NCBI RefSeq assembly: GCF_001586775.1
Contig: NZ_LQXS01000002.1
Location: forward strand, 62,001 to 126,000
DNA: 64,000 nucleotides
Direction of reading: 5' to 3'
DNA from: Sphingobacterium populi
GTDB taxonomy: Bacteria; Bacteroidota; Bacteroidia; Sphingobacteriales; Sphingobacteriaceae
Of this stretch, positions 17,225 to 26,280 are shown in pieces (position 1 is the first letter of the stretch; each line of letters starts with the position of its first letter). Both the position numbers and the translations under genes were made by a program. The notes under the pieces are model-generated. The model saw nothing but the letters and a program-made list of their open reading frames with translations. It ran no database searches and was not told the DNA's origin.

Positions 17225-17788
17225 TTAAGGTTTGATTTGTAAATGATCTAACCGTTTTCCGAATAGTTGTTTTTCGGCAACTTTTGAAAAGCCTGTACGT
17301 ATGTAGAGGCTTTTCGCTTTAGGGTTTTCTTGATCTACTAGCAGACCGATTGTAGCATGCTGCCTGTGTACGTACTCATCAATAATATGGACGAGTAATT
17401 GTTTTCCAATACCCAAACCTTGTGCTTGTGATGCTACCGCAATCGTATCAAGATAGATTTCTCCAGATTCCGTTTCGTCATGTACGACAGGGTAGTGCTG
17501 AAATCGTGTTGCAATGTAGTTCAGTACAGGCTTTCTCAACATTACTAAATTCGCACCATCATACAACGAAGCATGTCCCAAGATGGCTCCATTAAGTTCG
17601 GCAACCCAGATGTGTTGATAGGAATATTGATTGTCTTGTTGAGCTATACAATGCGTAAGAAATGCGATCGCTTGAGCGCTGTCCTGACGTCCAATCAATT
17701 CATAAACGATATCTTCCATCGCTAGCATTAGGAGGGGAGCTAGGCGTGTGGCATCATCAGGTGTAGCTTTTCTAATCTGTGTGAGCAT
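17225..17788 (-). CDS. GNAT family N-acetyltransferase
   Basis: A 187-residue acetyltransferase. IRKATPDDATRLAPL opens the fold, and SQAQGLGIGKQLLVHI contains the acetyl-CoA pyrophosphate motif (QxxGxG/A). GLLVDQENPKAKSLYIRTGF is the usual late motif with N and Y. The substrate is not visible. It is convergent with the lactonase gene, with an 11-bp gap and no obvious terminator. The minus-strand start is ATG 17788. Confidence 0.92.
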   Translation of the reverse strand: MLTQIRKATPDDATRLAPLLMLAMEDIVYELIGRQDSAQAIAFLTHCIAQQDNQYSYQHIWVAELNGAILGHASLYDGANLVMLRKPVLNYIATRFQHYPVVHDETESGEIYLDTIAVASQAQGLGIGKQLLVHIIDEYVHRQHATIGLLVDQENPKAKSLYIRTGFSKVAEKQLFGKRLDHLQIKP

Positions 17789-17822
17789 AGATGATCTTAT
17801 TTATCTGAAATTTCTTTTCAAC

Positions 17823-17857
17823 AAAAAATGCCGACATTTCATCAATGTCGGCATTTT
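17823..17857 (-). terminator. Terminator downstream of tig
   Basis: A 14-bp perfect stem (17825-17838 with 17844-17857) and a 5-nt loop. On the minus strand it is followed by a T-run, directly after the tig stop. Confidence 0.85.
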
Positions 17858-17883
17858 ATGACTGCTAGATAAAAGTTATCTGC

Positions 17884-19218
17884 TTATTTATCTAATTTTT
17901 CGAATTTATCGTAGTCAATTTTTTTCGACTTCAGTTTGATTATACCTTTTAGGTGATCAAAAACCTTTAATGCTTTAGCTTCTTCAAACAAGCGGTTGGC
18001 TTGTTCTCTGTCTTGCAACAACTGCATCGCAAATTGGTTCAATTGCTCATCTGTAGGCTCTTCGTTGATGTTGTACATCTTGATTTGCGAATAGATACGC
18101 TCTTTTGCCAAGTTGACCACTTCGTCGTATTTTACTTCTAAGTTATTAGCTGTTACAATGCGATTCTCGATTAGAGTCCATTTCAGGTTTTTCAAGAAAT
18201 CAGCAAATCCTTCTTCCAACTCTTCATCAGAAATTTCTGGGTTGGTAGCTTTCAGCCAACGTTTCAAGAATGGTTCTGGGAAAGTAGCTTCTACTTTATC
18301 CATTCCGAAGGTATAAATATCGTTGCGCAACTTTTGGTCAGAATTCTGCTTGAACAAGTTTTCAACTTCTTCTTTCACTTTCGCTAAGAATTGCTCTTCT
18401 GTGGTTACTTCGCCAGCAGGGAAAAGCTTATTGAAAAATTCTTCGTTCAATTCTGCTTCTTCCAGACGATTGATATTCTTTACCGTCAATTCGAATTCTG
18501 TTACATCCAAAGCAGTTGCTTCGTCTTCTGTAACACCTAGCAAGCGCGCAATATCGGCCACTTTAAATGCTTTTTTGATATCGAATTTAACGGCATCGTC
18601 TTTTTTCAATCCGATGAAAGATTTTTTGATTGCTGCGTTTTCTACCAAATCAGTACGTACCGAAGTTGTTTTTTCGATGCCATCTTCTTTGTTTTGCTTT
18701 AATGTAGCATACAATACATCACCTTCTTCAGATACTTCAGGATTGATCATCTTACCGTAGCTTCTGCGTAAGTTTTTCACGCGCTCTTCCAACGTAGCTT
18801 TGTCCGCTTCGATATCATAAGCGACAAATTCAGTCTCTGCCGAGAAAGGTACATCGAAAGCTGGTGCTAGGCCGATTTCATATTGGAACGAAAAAGCATC
18901 GTTGAAATCCCAGTTGTATTGGGTAGATTCTTCCTCATCTTTTGGAAGAGGTTGTCCTAATACTTCCAGCTTTTGCTCGGAGATATAGTTAGAAATTTGA
19001 TCACTTACCAAACGATTGACTTCGTCAAACAAAATTGATTTACCGTACGTACGTTTGATGTGACTTGTAGGAACCATTCCAGGACGGAATCCTGGTAGCT
19101 TTGCTTTTTTAGCCTGATCTTTAATGGCCTTATCTACTTGAGGGTTATAATCCTCAGGCGCCAACTCAACTGTAATACTGGCGTTGATGTCGTCTATTTT
19201 CTGGTGTGAAATATTCAT
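17884..19218 (-). CDS. tig: Trigger factor
   Basis: A ribosome-associated chaperone for nascent chains (444 residues, usual length). The N-terminal domain carries the ribosome-docking segment KLPGFRPGMVPTSHIKRTYG (family motif GFRxGxxP). The middle PPIase-like domain is divergent, as is usual in Bacteroidota, and the helical C-terminal domain follows (FPEPFLKRWL and LEEGFADFLKNLKW). It is followed by its own terminator, and a tRNA-Leu lies upstream on the same strand. Confidence 0.94.
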   Translation of the reverse strand: MNISHQKIDDINASITVELAPEDYNPQVDKAIKDQAKKAKLPGFRPGMVPTSHIKRTYGKSILFDEVNRLVSDQISNYISEQKLEVLGQPLPKDEEESTQYNWDFNDAFSFQYEIGLAPAFDVPFSAETEFVAYDIEADKATLEERVKNLRRSYGKMINPEVSEEGDVLYATLKQNKEDGIEKTTSVRTDLVENAAIKKSFIGLKKDDAVKFDIKKAFKVADIARLLGVTEDEATALDVTEFELTVKNINRLEEAELNEEFFNKLFPAGEVTTEEQFLAKVKEEVENLFKQNSDQKLRNDIYTFGMDKVEATFPEPFLKRWLKATNPEISDEELEEGFADFLKNLKWTLIENRIVTANNLEVKYDEVVNLAKERIYSQIKMYNINEEPTDEQLNQFAMQLLQDREQANRLFEEAKALKVFDHLKGIIKLKSKKIDYDKFEKLDK

Positions 19219-19256
19219 ACTCTTTTTTGTTGCGTAGTTTTTAAAATCGCATTAAT

Positions 19257-19295
19257 AAAAAAATCCTCCCGATGTCTATTGGTCGGGAGGATTTT
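19257..19295 (-). terminator. Terminator downstream of tRNA-Leu
   Basis: A 13-bp stem (19260-19272 with 19283-19295) and 10-nt loop, immediately after the tRNA 3' end on the minus strand, with a T-run. Confidence 0.85.
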
Positions 19296-19298
19296 GAG

Positions 19299-19380
19299 TG
19301 CGGAAGAAGGGACTCGAACCCCCACGCCTTGCGGCGCCAGATCCTAAGTCTGGTGCGGCTACCAATTACGCCACTTCCGC
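19299..19380 (-). tRNA. tRNA-Leu (anticodon UAG)
   Basis: An 82-nt cloverleaf on the minus strand. The acceptor stem is GCGGAAG/CTTCCGC with discriminator A (19299). The anticodon stem-loop is CCAGA-CTTAGGA-TCTGG, giving anticodon TAG. The T-loop is GGGGTTCGAGTCCC, and there is a variable arm of the long class II type. CCA is not encoded. Confidence 0.95.
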
Positions 19381-19508
19381 AGTTAGGATTTTTTTATTGT
19401 GCCACAAAGATAGGATGCGGATTGATATTTGTCAAGTGTTTTCGTGTATTTTTTTGATAAAAGTGGCAATATCATTTGTAAATACGTAGTAATGATGTGC
19501 TTAAATTT

Positions 19509-20099
19509 TTACCCTAGCTGTCCGGAAAAATAACAGGAGCGACATCTTGGTTCATAACTCTCTTTTTCGCCCAACATTACGCGTTCTTCGCGGTCGTTGA
19601 GTCGGTACGAATATGCTGCAGGCGCCCCACATCGTACGCATACGGCATGTACTTTGGTGACGTGCTCAGCAATCGCCATCAAAGCCGGTATTGGTCCAAA
19701 AGGCTGCGCTTTGAAATCCATATCCAAGCCAGCAACGACCACGCGAATGCCTCTGTTTGCCAGTTGCACACACACATGAGGCAATTCTTCATCAAAAAAC
19801 TGTGCTTCGTCAATCCCGACGACCTTCGTCTCAGCACTGAGTAGCAATATGGCAGAAGAATGCGCAACTGGTGTAGATGGTATGCTATTGCTATTATGCG
19901 ACACGATAAACTGCTCGTCGTAGCGTACATCAACCTCCGGTTTGAAGATTTCTACGGGCAACTTAGCGAATTTTGCTCGTCGTAATCTACGAATCAATTC
20001 TTCCGTCTTGCCCGAAAACATAGAGCCCGTAATTACTTCAATACTTCCGATAGGAGAAGTACGTTGTTGCGTGAAATTATGTTCAGAGAAAAGCATCAT
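19509..20099 (-). CDS. tdk: Thymidine kinase
   Basis: Phosphorylates thymidine in nucleotide salvage (cytoplasm). A type II enzyme of 196 residues. Motifs: P-loop [18 protein letters not shown], the GIDEAQFFD segment with catalytic Glu, and a structural Zn site (CVRCG and CRSC). The first ATG at 20099 is directly followed by another, with no strong SD. No anomaly. Confidence 0.95.
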   Translation of the reverse strand: MMLFSEHNFTQQRTSPIGSIEVITGSMFSGKTEELIRRLRRAKFAKLPVEIFKPEVDVRYDEQFIVSHNSNSIPSTPVAHSSAILLLSAETKVVGIDEAQFFDEELPHVCVQLANRGIRVVVAGLDMDFKAQPFGPIPALMAIAEHVTKVHAVCVRCGAPAAYSYRLNDREERVMLGEKESYEPRCRSCYFSGQLG

Positions 20100-20307
20100 G
20101 TATCGAGCCTGTTTTATTTATTGTATGTGCTGTTTGTGTATGCAAACCAGTGTGCTAATATCGAAATTAAATGTTATTTTTGACGAACAGGAACGGGCTG
20201 GGATGGACAAGCATGTCAGTCTCAGTTTTTTAATTTTTGCCTAAACTTTTTGGCAGTTGTGCCTGTTACCAAATAGGTATATATTTATCACATAAAATAT
20301 TTCGTAT

Positions 20308-21324
20308 ATGTCGTATTCAGAGAACGATATGCTAGTAAAGGCGGGTGATTTACTCGTTGAGATCAACGAAGAATATGCTGCAGTACAGGAGCAAGAAGGA
20401 CAGCTTGCTGCAGTACAATTAGGGATGTTAGCAGCTAAGTCCAAGTTTTTGGCAGCACATTTTGAGCTTTTAGGTCAATTCACTGCTAAGCAACCCGATT
20501 TAGGATCAGATGCCGTACAAATGCAGGCTGAGGGTACGGGTGAGATTATCTTTACACCAGCTACAGCCACAGAAAATTCTTCGGAGACGGCCCCACAAAA
20601 TACGCAGGAGCATGAAGAAACGGAAGTGAGTAATACGCAAGAATTTCGTACTGATGCAGCATCAGATCCAGAACCGGTGAAAGACGAACCAGTAGAAGAA
20701 GATGTTGAAGAGCCAGAGACGGAATATGATCAGCAGGAAATAGAAGAACCAGAGGCAGATGAACAACAGCAGGAACCGACGAGCTCAGATAGAGAAACGA
20801 TAAATACGCCATCTGTAGAGCGCCAGACCGAATCAGAATCATCAGTTAGTAATTGGCGAGCAAGCGCTGATGAAGAGCGTGCAACAGAATCGGTCAGAGA
20901 AGAGAATGCAGTTGTTAATTCGGTAGTAGAAGAAAGCCGAACTATAGAACTCAATCAGCCGCAGGATAGTCAGGAAACAACAACTAATACTAGCCGTCCG
21001 CTTACCTTGAATGAGATGATTCAGCAGCAAAGACGTGCTGGCTTAACTAATGCAAACCAGTTCAAAACGCCAGCTACCAAAACAGAGCAAATCATCGATC
21101 TTAAGTCTGCAGTGAGTTTGAATGATAAGCTATTGTTTATCAAAGATTTATTTAATGGGTACAGTCTGGCATACACCGAAGCTATTGAACTGCTAAATCG
21201 CTTTGATAATATGGCGGAAGCAGACGCATTCTTACAAGCTAATTATTCCTTGAAAAATAATTGGGCTTCTAAGCCGCAAACAGTAGAGAAGCTGTATCAA
21301 ATCTTACAAAAGAAGTTTGCGTAA
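20308..21324 (+). CDS. Conserved hypothetical protein with acidic disordered middle
   Basis: A 338-residue protein in three parts. Residues 1-70 are alpha-helical (SYSENDMLVKAGDLLVEINE, then AAVQLGMLAAKSKF). Residues ~75-230 are low-complexity, very rich in Glu, Asp, Gln, Ser and Thr, predicted disordered. The last ~110 residues are conserved-looking and helical (PLTLNEMIQQQRRAG, then SLNDKLLFIKDLFNGYSLAY and EAIELLNRFDNMAEADAF). I do not recognise a family name, though the C-terminal segment appears in other Bacteroidota proteins of this layout (from memory). No signal peptide or membrane segment. Confidence 0.75.
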   Translation: MSYSENDMLVKAGDLLVEINEEYAAVQEQEGQLAAVQLGMLAAKSKFLAAHFELLGQFTAKQPDLGSDAVQMQAEGTGEIIFTPATATENSSETAPQNTQEHEETEVSNTQEFRTDAASDPEPVKDEPVEEDVEEPETEYDQQEIEEPEADEQQQEPTSSDRETINTPSVERQTESESSVSNWRASADEERATESVREENAVVNSVVEESRTIELNQPQDSQETTTNTSRPLTLNEMIQQQRRAGLTNANQFKTPATKTEQIIDLKSAVSLNDKLLFIKDLFNGYSLAYTEAIELLNRFDNMAEADAFLQANYSLKNNWASKPQTVEKLYQILQKKFA

Positions 21325-21351
21325 GCACTACGCGTAATCATATAATTAGTA

Positions 21352-21855
21352 TTAGCGGAGGTCAAATTGAACCCAGTCTTGGCCCTGATGACCATAGATG
21401 AAGTACTTCGATTGTACGATCTCCGCAAATACTTCTACTTGTTTCAAAAAGCCGTTAGCAGAGGTATCCTCCAATACTTCATGCTGTATGACGTAAATTT
21501 CGTTATTGACGGCAGCGGGCGATTGTGCGAGAGCGTCGTCTTGCAGTACCACAGGAAGATCGGAATACAATTGCTCGTCGCGCTGCACCACGATTATTTT
21601 TTCGGCATGGCGAATGTCTGTGATGGATTGCCAAATGCCACCGCCGATTTCCAATGCTTCCTGAGTTAGTGCACTAAAATCTTGAGAGAGTTCACGAATA
21701 TTACTTACCAATGTGACACGAGGCCGCGATTCGATCGAAATGAATTTAAGCTTGTGATATACAATATCGATTTCTTCTTCCAATCTTTCGAACGATGGTG
21801 TGTCCGTAACTTTTAATGTTTGTAGTAATTTTTGGTATTCGCGCTCTTTCTCCAT
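21352..21855 (-). CDS. Hypothetical protein, possibly a truncated BtuF-like binding fold
   Basis: A 167-residue soluble protein without signal peptide (MEKEREYQKL). Parts resemble periplasmic cobalamin/metal-binding (BtuF-type) proteins: SRPRVTLVSNIRELSQ, the NNEIYVIQHEV segment, and the end YFIYGHQGQDWVQFDL, which looks like their YGYEGxGW ending. The N-terminal half of that fold and the export signal are missing, so this may be a cytoplasmic relative. The start at ATG 21855 is preferred to a TTG at 21882. It is convergent with the gene at 20308 with no terminator in the 27-bp gap. Confidence 0.5.
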   Translation of the reverse strand: MEKEREYQKLLQTLKVTDTPSFERLEEEIDIVYHKLKFISIESRPRVTLVSNIRELSQDFSALTQEALEIGGGIWQSITDIRHAEKIIVVQRDEQLYSDLPVVLQDDALAQSPAAVNNEIYVIQHEVLEDTSANGFLKQVEVFAEIVQSKYFIYGHQGQDWVQFDLR

Positions 21856-21976
21856 AGTGGCTTGTATTCCGAATTTTGCCAAAGGTACAGAAGCGATTTT
21901 AAAAAGTGAGAAAACAACTACTCATTGGTGTGATTTTTGATATTTTTGAGACAGCATTATTAATAGAAAGAGAGCT

Positions 21977-22294
21977 ATGTTTGACAAACTATTTCAAGCG
22001 CAACAAAAGGCCCAAGAGATCAAAGCCCGGTTAGATAATATATCGGTGTATGGTGAGGCAGAAGGTGGTAAGATCAAGGTGATGGCGACAGCCAATAAAG
22101 AATTAAAAGAAATAGCCATTGATCCTATCTATATGGAAAATGTGGATCGCGAACAGTTAGAAGAGTTATTAGTTGTAGCGATTAACAAAGCATTGGTTCA
22201 AGCAGAGCAAATTAGTCAGGGAGAAATGCAGGCCGCTACGCAAGATGTTTTGGGCAACCTTGGCGGATTAGGAGATCTATTTGGAAAAGGATAA
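21977..22294 (+). CDS. YbaB/EbfC family nucleoid-associated protein
   Basis: A 105-residue DNA-binding protein of the YbaB/EbfC family. FDKLFQAQQKAQEIKARLDN is the helical start, GGKIKVMATANKELKEIAID the conserved beta region, and a glycine-rich tail (LGNLGGLGDLFGKG) ends it. Homologs form dimers that bind DNA with weak specificity. In many bacteria it neighbours dnaX/recR; here it sits alone, so that context is lost. Confidence 0.92.
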   Translation: MFDKLFQAQQKAQEIKARLDNISVYGEAEGGKIKVMATANKELKEIAIDPIYMENVDREQLEELLVVAINKALVQAEQISQGEMQAATQDVLGNLGGLGDLFGKG

Positions 22295-22348
22295 TGTTTT
22301 TAAGCCATTTAATAACAGCGTAAAGACCAAAAGAAATAAACAAGAGAG

Positions 22349-23031
22349 ATGAAAGTAACCTATTATGGACAATCCTGTGTAGAATTTGACTTCAACGGTA
22401 CAAAGGTATTATTAGATCCTTTTATATCACATAATCCATTAGCAAAAGAAATCGATATTGATCGTATCAAGCCAGATTACATTTTTTTAAGTCATGCGCA
22501 CGGCGATCATGTGGCTGATATGGCACATATTCAAAAACAAAGTAATGCAACGGTAGCCGCCATTGTAGAGACGGCTGCTTGGGTCAAGTCTCAAGGTGTG
22601 CCAGATGATAAAGTGATCGATTTTAATTTTGGAGGTACACTGCATTTGCCATTCGGAAAAGTGAAAATGGTGTATGCCTTACATACCAACAGTGCGCCAG
22701 ATGGAAAGTACGCTGGCGTGGCTGCGGGCTTCGTTTTTTTGTGGGCGACAAAAAGATTTATTTCGCTGGTGATACTGCTTTGACAATGGAAATGAAGTTG
22801 TTAGCTGATTTGGAGTTAGACTGGGCATTTCTGCCAATAGGTGGGCACTATACGATGGATGTAGACGATGCACTGCGAGCAGCTAATTTCATTCAATGCA
22901 AGAACGTAATCGGTATACATTACAATACATTCTCGCCCATCTCGATTGATCCAGAGAAGGCCGCATCAACATTCAGTGCGGATGGTAAGAAGCTTTATCT
23001 GCCATTGATTGGTGGTGACATATTATTGTAG
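22349..23031 (+). pseudogene. Frameshifted metal-dependent hydrolase (UPF0173, MBL fold)
   Basis: Two frames together make one UPF0173-type metallo-beta-lactamase-fold hydrolase of about 227 residues. The first frame (22349-22783) has the HxHxDH metal motif (SHAHGDHVAD). The second, effectively beginning at 22741, has FAGDTALT with the metal-bridging Asp, GGHYTMDVDDA and GIHYNTFSP. Adding one T to the T7 run at 22734-22740 restores a single frame (GFVFFVGDKKIYFAGDT). The in-frame sequence T-TTT-TTG would also allow -1 ribosomal slipping into that frame. A consensus error or real mutation is more likely. If intact it is a cytoplasmic hydrolase of unknown substrate. Confidence 0.82.
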
Positions 23032-23062
23032 TCAAGAACAACAGCGTAAGCGTATAGACAAT

Positions 23063-23095
23063 AAAAGGGCGACATTGTGTTATGTCGCCCTTTTT
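23063..23095. terminator. Bidirectional intrinsic terminator
   Basis: A 13-bp perfect stem (23063-23075 with 23082-23094), loop of 6, flanked by A- and T-runs, between the convergent MBL and kinase genes. Confidence 0.87.
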
Positions 23096-23117
23096 GTATT
23101 GAAATCACTTGTGTATA

Positions 23118-23965
23118 TTATCCTTGTTTGATATGGTATTCTACCAAATCATCGATAGGAGAGCGGAGGATCTTTCCGACAGTCATACCGTACTGTTTCG
23201 CTTTGTCGGCTAGTACATTTCTAAAATTATAACCAACCGAACCTATACAGTTAAAGGAGTACGATTGGTAATCGGGATATTTGCTGACAAGATTAGCAAA
23301 GAAGGCTTCGAAAGCATCATCCACAATAGATCTTGTGTATTGTATGTTTACATTATTGTCGTAAACGAACTTGCTAAAACTAGCACAGAAGCGGTTGGCT
23401 AATGGTTTAGTATACACATTGTCCATGATCTCATCGGGCGCATTTTGTACGTATTGAAAAATACTTCCGCAACATCTTTCGGCATCAAGCCCCGAATGAA
23501 ATCCGTTAATAGTTTTTTTCCAATGTAGCTTCCGCTTCCTTCGTCGCCCAAGATATAGGCGGCTGAGTCGATATTGTGTGTGATCTTCGAACCATCGTAG
23601 ATGCAGCTATTTGTACCTGTGCCTAAAATTGCGGCAAATCCGGCTTGGTCACCGAGCAGAGCACGAGCGGCAGCTAATAAATCATGACCGACTTCGACCT
23701 GAGATTGTGGAAATACCACTTGGATGGCTTCTTTTACAATGTTTGCTTTCTCTTCATTGTGCACACCAGCGCCATAGTAATAAACCTCATTGATCTCGTG
23801 AAAAGGAATATCATTAGGTAAACCTTTTTTTAAAGATGCAACAATGTAAGCACTGTCCACAAAGTAAGGGTTATATCCTTCTGTGTTGAAGTAAATTTTC
23901 TTTTTGGAGTCGTCTAACAAACACCAGTTCGTTTTGGTAGATCCGCCATCAGCAATAACAATCAT
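23118..23965 (-). pseudogene. Frameshifted BadF/BadG-type kinase (N-acetylglucosamine kinase-like)
   Basis: The first frame (23965 down) carries the ASKHA phosphate motif IADGGSTKTNW at the N-terminus and ILGTGTNSCIYDG and LGDEGSGSYIGKKLL typical of BadF/GlcNAc kinases. The second frame (down to 23118) holds the C-terminal domain: IMDNVYTKPLANRFCASF, then NCIGSVGYNFRNVLAD. The break is at the A5 run 23457-23461 (plus strand); adding one base joins them as AEVFFQYVQNAPDEIMDN and gives about 282 residues, the normal length. It lies downstream of the sugar MFS gene on the same strand but beyond a terminator. A GlcNAc or other hexosamine substrate fits that context. Confidence 0.8.
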
Positions 23966-24136
23966 TATATCGAAATTTTGATTTTTTATATTTGTGTTAG
24001 TAACCGTATACGCAATAAATTCACCATAGTAGATTTGTGCCTACATGAATGTTTTGCAAAATACATTATAAATCCCTAATTCAATAACGCTCCGGACAAA
24101 TAAATGCCGACATCTCAATGCACAATGGATGGTGTT

Positions 24137-24182
24137 ACAACAAAAACAGCCCTTAGGTTGATCTAAGGGCTGTTTTTGTTGT
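24137..24182 (-). terminator. Terminator downstream of the sugar MFS gene
   Basis: A 20-bp perfect stem (24137-24156 with 24163-24182) and 6-nt loop; the arms are U-rich on the minus strand. Confidence 0.88.
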
Positions 24183-24230
24183 GGAAAAGAAAATCGTTAC
24201 TTAGTGTATAAGTTACAATTTGGCTACGGC

Positions 24231-25958
24231 TTAATGGCTCGCTTCTACTTCAATTTTCTCCATATCAATACCCTGCTTTTTCAAGAAGCCTTTTACCATA
24301 ATTGCAAAAATTATGATATATAGGAATCCAAAAACTGGAACAATGTACGAGTTGTGAATACCGATAATATCAGCCAACTTTCCTTGTATCGGAGGTAATA
24401 TACCACCGCCTAAGATCATCATTACTAAGAATGCAGAACCTTGTTCAGTGTATTTTCCTAACCCAACAATTGAGAGACTGAATATAGAACCCCACATGAT
24501 CGAACAAGCTAATCCACCGGCTAAGAAAGCGTAAATAGCGACTGTGCCAGCCGTAAGTAATCCAATAACCATTGCGATCAATCCGAATGATCCAAAAATG
24601 ACTAGCGTACGAATAGGGCGATCTTTACTAAAGAAAAATGCAGCGATTTGAATGAATACGCAGATAACGTAGTAGTACAATACCGACATATCAAAGCCAG
24701 CTAAACTATTGACTCCGATAATCAACATAAAAGCGATAAGCGGTACGATAACGATCAACACCTTTTTTGTGTTTGTCATGAGGTTGAATGCACTTAAAGC
24801 TCCAGCCCAACGCCCGATCATCATACTACCCCAATACATCGAAATATAGGGTGTGATTTCCGAAGACTGTAAATTGCCGAATTCATCCAAAGTGAGCAAT
24901 TCTCCTAAGTTACTACCTATTGCTACTTCAATACCAACGTAAAGAAACAGTGCCAGCATACCTAAAACCAATTGCGGATACTGCATGGCTCCCCAACCTT
25001 CTGGTTTTTTCTTAGCACGATTATAGGCAAACAATAATCCACCGACAATTACTACCAAGGCAGCAGATAACCACGCCATGCGTTTCAATTCTAATGGATG
25101 TCTCAGCGCTTCGATTTGTGCGTAAATTGATGTTTGCGTCGCTGCATCCATCGCCGCTTTTAATTGTTCCTGCAATGCTTCGATTTGCAAAGCGGGTTCG
25201 CTTTTGTAACTCAAAAATACCGGAGCAAAGGCGCAGAACAATAAAACTGTCATCACGATCAACGTTGTTCTAGCTTTATTGGCGGGCTCCATAGGCTCCA
25301 AGTTATATCCAGCTGGTACTTTCTTTGAAAAGTAAAATAAGGCAGCCGCCAGCAAGAATAATAAGCCGACGCCACTGTATAATATAACCACTTTGCTTAA
25401 AGGCAAATTAGCAATATCAGCATCAGATACCGTCTCAAATGTGCCAAACAGCGCAAATCCGATAACCAAAGGTCCAATTGTTGTTCCTAGTGAGTTGACC
25501 CCGCCACCTAGGTTAACGCGCGAAGCTCCTGTCTTCGGATCGCCTAAGGTTACGGCAAATGAATTCGCAGCGGTCTGTTGTAATGAGAATCCCAATGCTA
25601 CAATAAATAGACCGATAAGCATGGCCGTGTACACATTGATCTCGACTGCGCCAATCATGGCAGCAGCACCTACCGCAGAAAATAATAGGCCGTATACAAT
25701 ACTGCGTTTGTAGCCCCATTTACCAACCAGATCTTTACCGGTAAGCGTACCAAAAATAAAAAGTAATAATGCCCCCGTGTAATAAGCGGAGTAATAAGCA
25801 AAGTCAATAAGTTGTGATTGAAACTGATCTAAACTGAAGTAATTCTTACAAAAGGGTATAAAAATGCTGTTACCAGCAGCAATAAATCCCCAGAAAAAAA
25901 ACACTGTTATCAAAGTATACAGCGCAGGGTAGTTCGTTTGTATAGGTTTGTTGTTCAT
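24231..25958 (-). CDS. Sugar MFS transporter (FHS/FucP-like)
   Basis: A 575-residue inner-membrane sugar/H+ symporter of the FHS family, the group of FucP and of GlcNAc transporters (NagP). The N-terminal bundle has [18 protein letters not shown] and the GxxxDxxGRR-like loop [34 protein letters not shown] and [16 protein letters not shown] are characteristic of the family. It is longer than the usual ~430 residues because of a central insertion (~residues 245-300, helical, then extra hydrophobic segments). The kinase gene just downstream suggests hexosamine uptake. The minus-strand promoter region carries a 7-6-7 inverted repeat at 25987-26006. Confidence 0.9.
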   Translation of the reverse strand: MNNKPIQTNYPALYTLITVFFFWGFIAAGNSIFIPFCKNYFSLDQFQSQLIDFAYYSAYYTGALLLFIFGTLTGKDLVGKWGYKRSIVYGLLFSAVGAAAMIGAVEINVYTAMLIGLFIVALGFSLQQTAANSFAVTLGDPKTGASRVNLGGGVNSLGTTIGPLVIGFALFGTFETVSDADIANLPLSKVVILYSGVGLLFLLAAALFYFSKKVPAGYNLEPMEPANKARTTLIVMTVLLFCAFAPVFLSYKSEPALQIEALQEQLKAAMDAATQTSIYAQIEALRHPLELKRMAWLSAALVVIVGGLLFAYNRAKKKPEGWGAMQYPQLVLGMLALFLYVGIEVAIGSNLGELLTLDEFGNLQSSEITPYISMYWGSMMIGRWAGALSAFNLMTNTKKVLIVIVPLIAFMLIIGVNSLAGFDMSVLYYYVICVFIQIAAFFFSKDRPIRTLVIFGSFGLIAMVIGLLTAGTVAIYAFLAGGLACSIMWGSIFSLSIVGLGKYTEQGSAFLVMMILGGGILPPIQGKLADIIGIHNSYIVPVFGFLYIIIFAIMVKGFLKKQGIDMEKIEVEASH

Positions 25959-26280
25959 AATATTTTTTTGACGGTGATAAACATACGCATTAATTTGAGT
26001 TAATGCCAGATATTATTAAGAACATTCGATTTAGCAGTGCCAATAGGGTGCTTTTAGGGAGGTTGAACTAGTGGATGTTACAAAAAACATTTTTTTAATT
26101 TTGAAATAACGTTTCGATTGATTTTCTTTGTAGCAGTTCTAAGTTTATCCTTACTGGAAAAAGAAGCCTCAAACAGTTTCGTCCTTTCCAACGTTCTAGC
26201 AAAGAAAGAGTTTAAAAGTGTTATTGACGAAAGGGGATAAAATTCGATAATATAATCCTGTATTTTGTACATATAAATTA
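25959..26280. other. Divergent intergenic region between the sugar MFS gene and rho
   Basis: A 322-bp gap with no credible gene. It holds the promoter of the MFS gene (left), a perfect inverted repeat (25987-26006) and a TAATTTTG box (26096-26103) that could start a ~170-nt rho leader. Confidence 0.6.
25987..26006. promoter_or_regulatory. Inverted repeat, candidate operator of the sugar transporter
   Basis: GCATTAA-TTTGAG-TTAATGC, perfect 7-bp arms with a 6-nt spacer, 28 bp upstream of the transporter start on the minus strand. Its position fits a sugar-responsive repressor site. No matching regulator gene lies in the window nearby. Confidence 0.4.

Noticed and set aside
22734..22740. Programmed frameshift as the main explanation of the MBL break
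   Set aside because: Four other genes carry the same kind of single-base loss, so a consensus error is more likely; kept only as a lower-interest finding.
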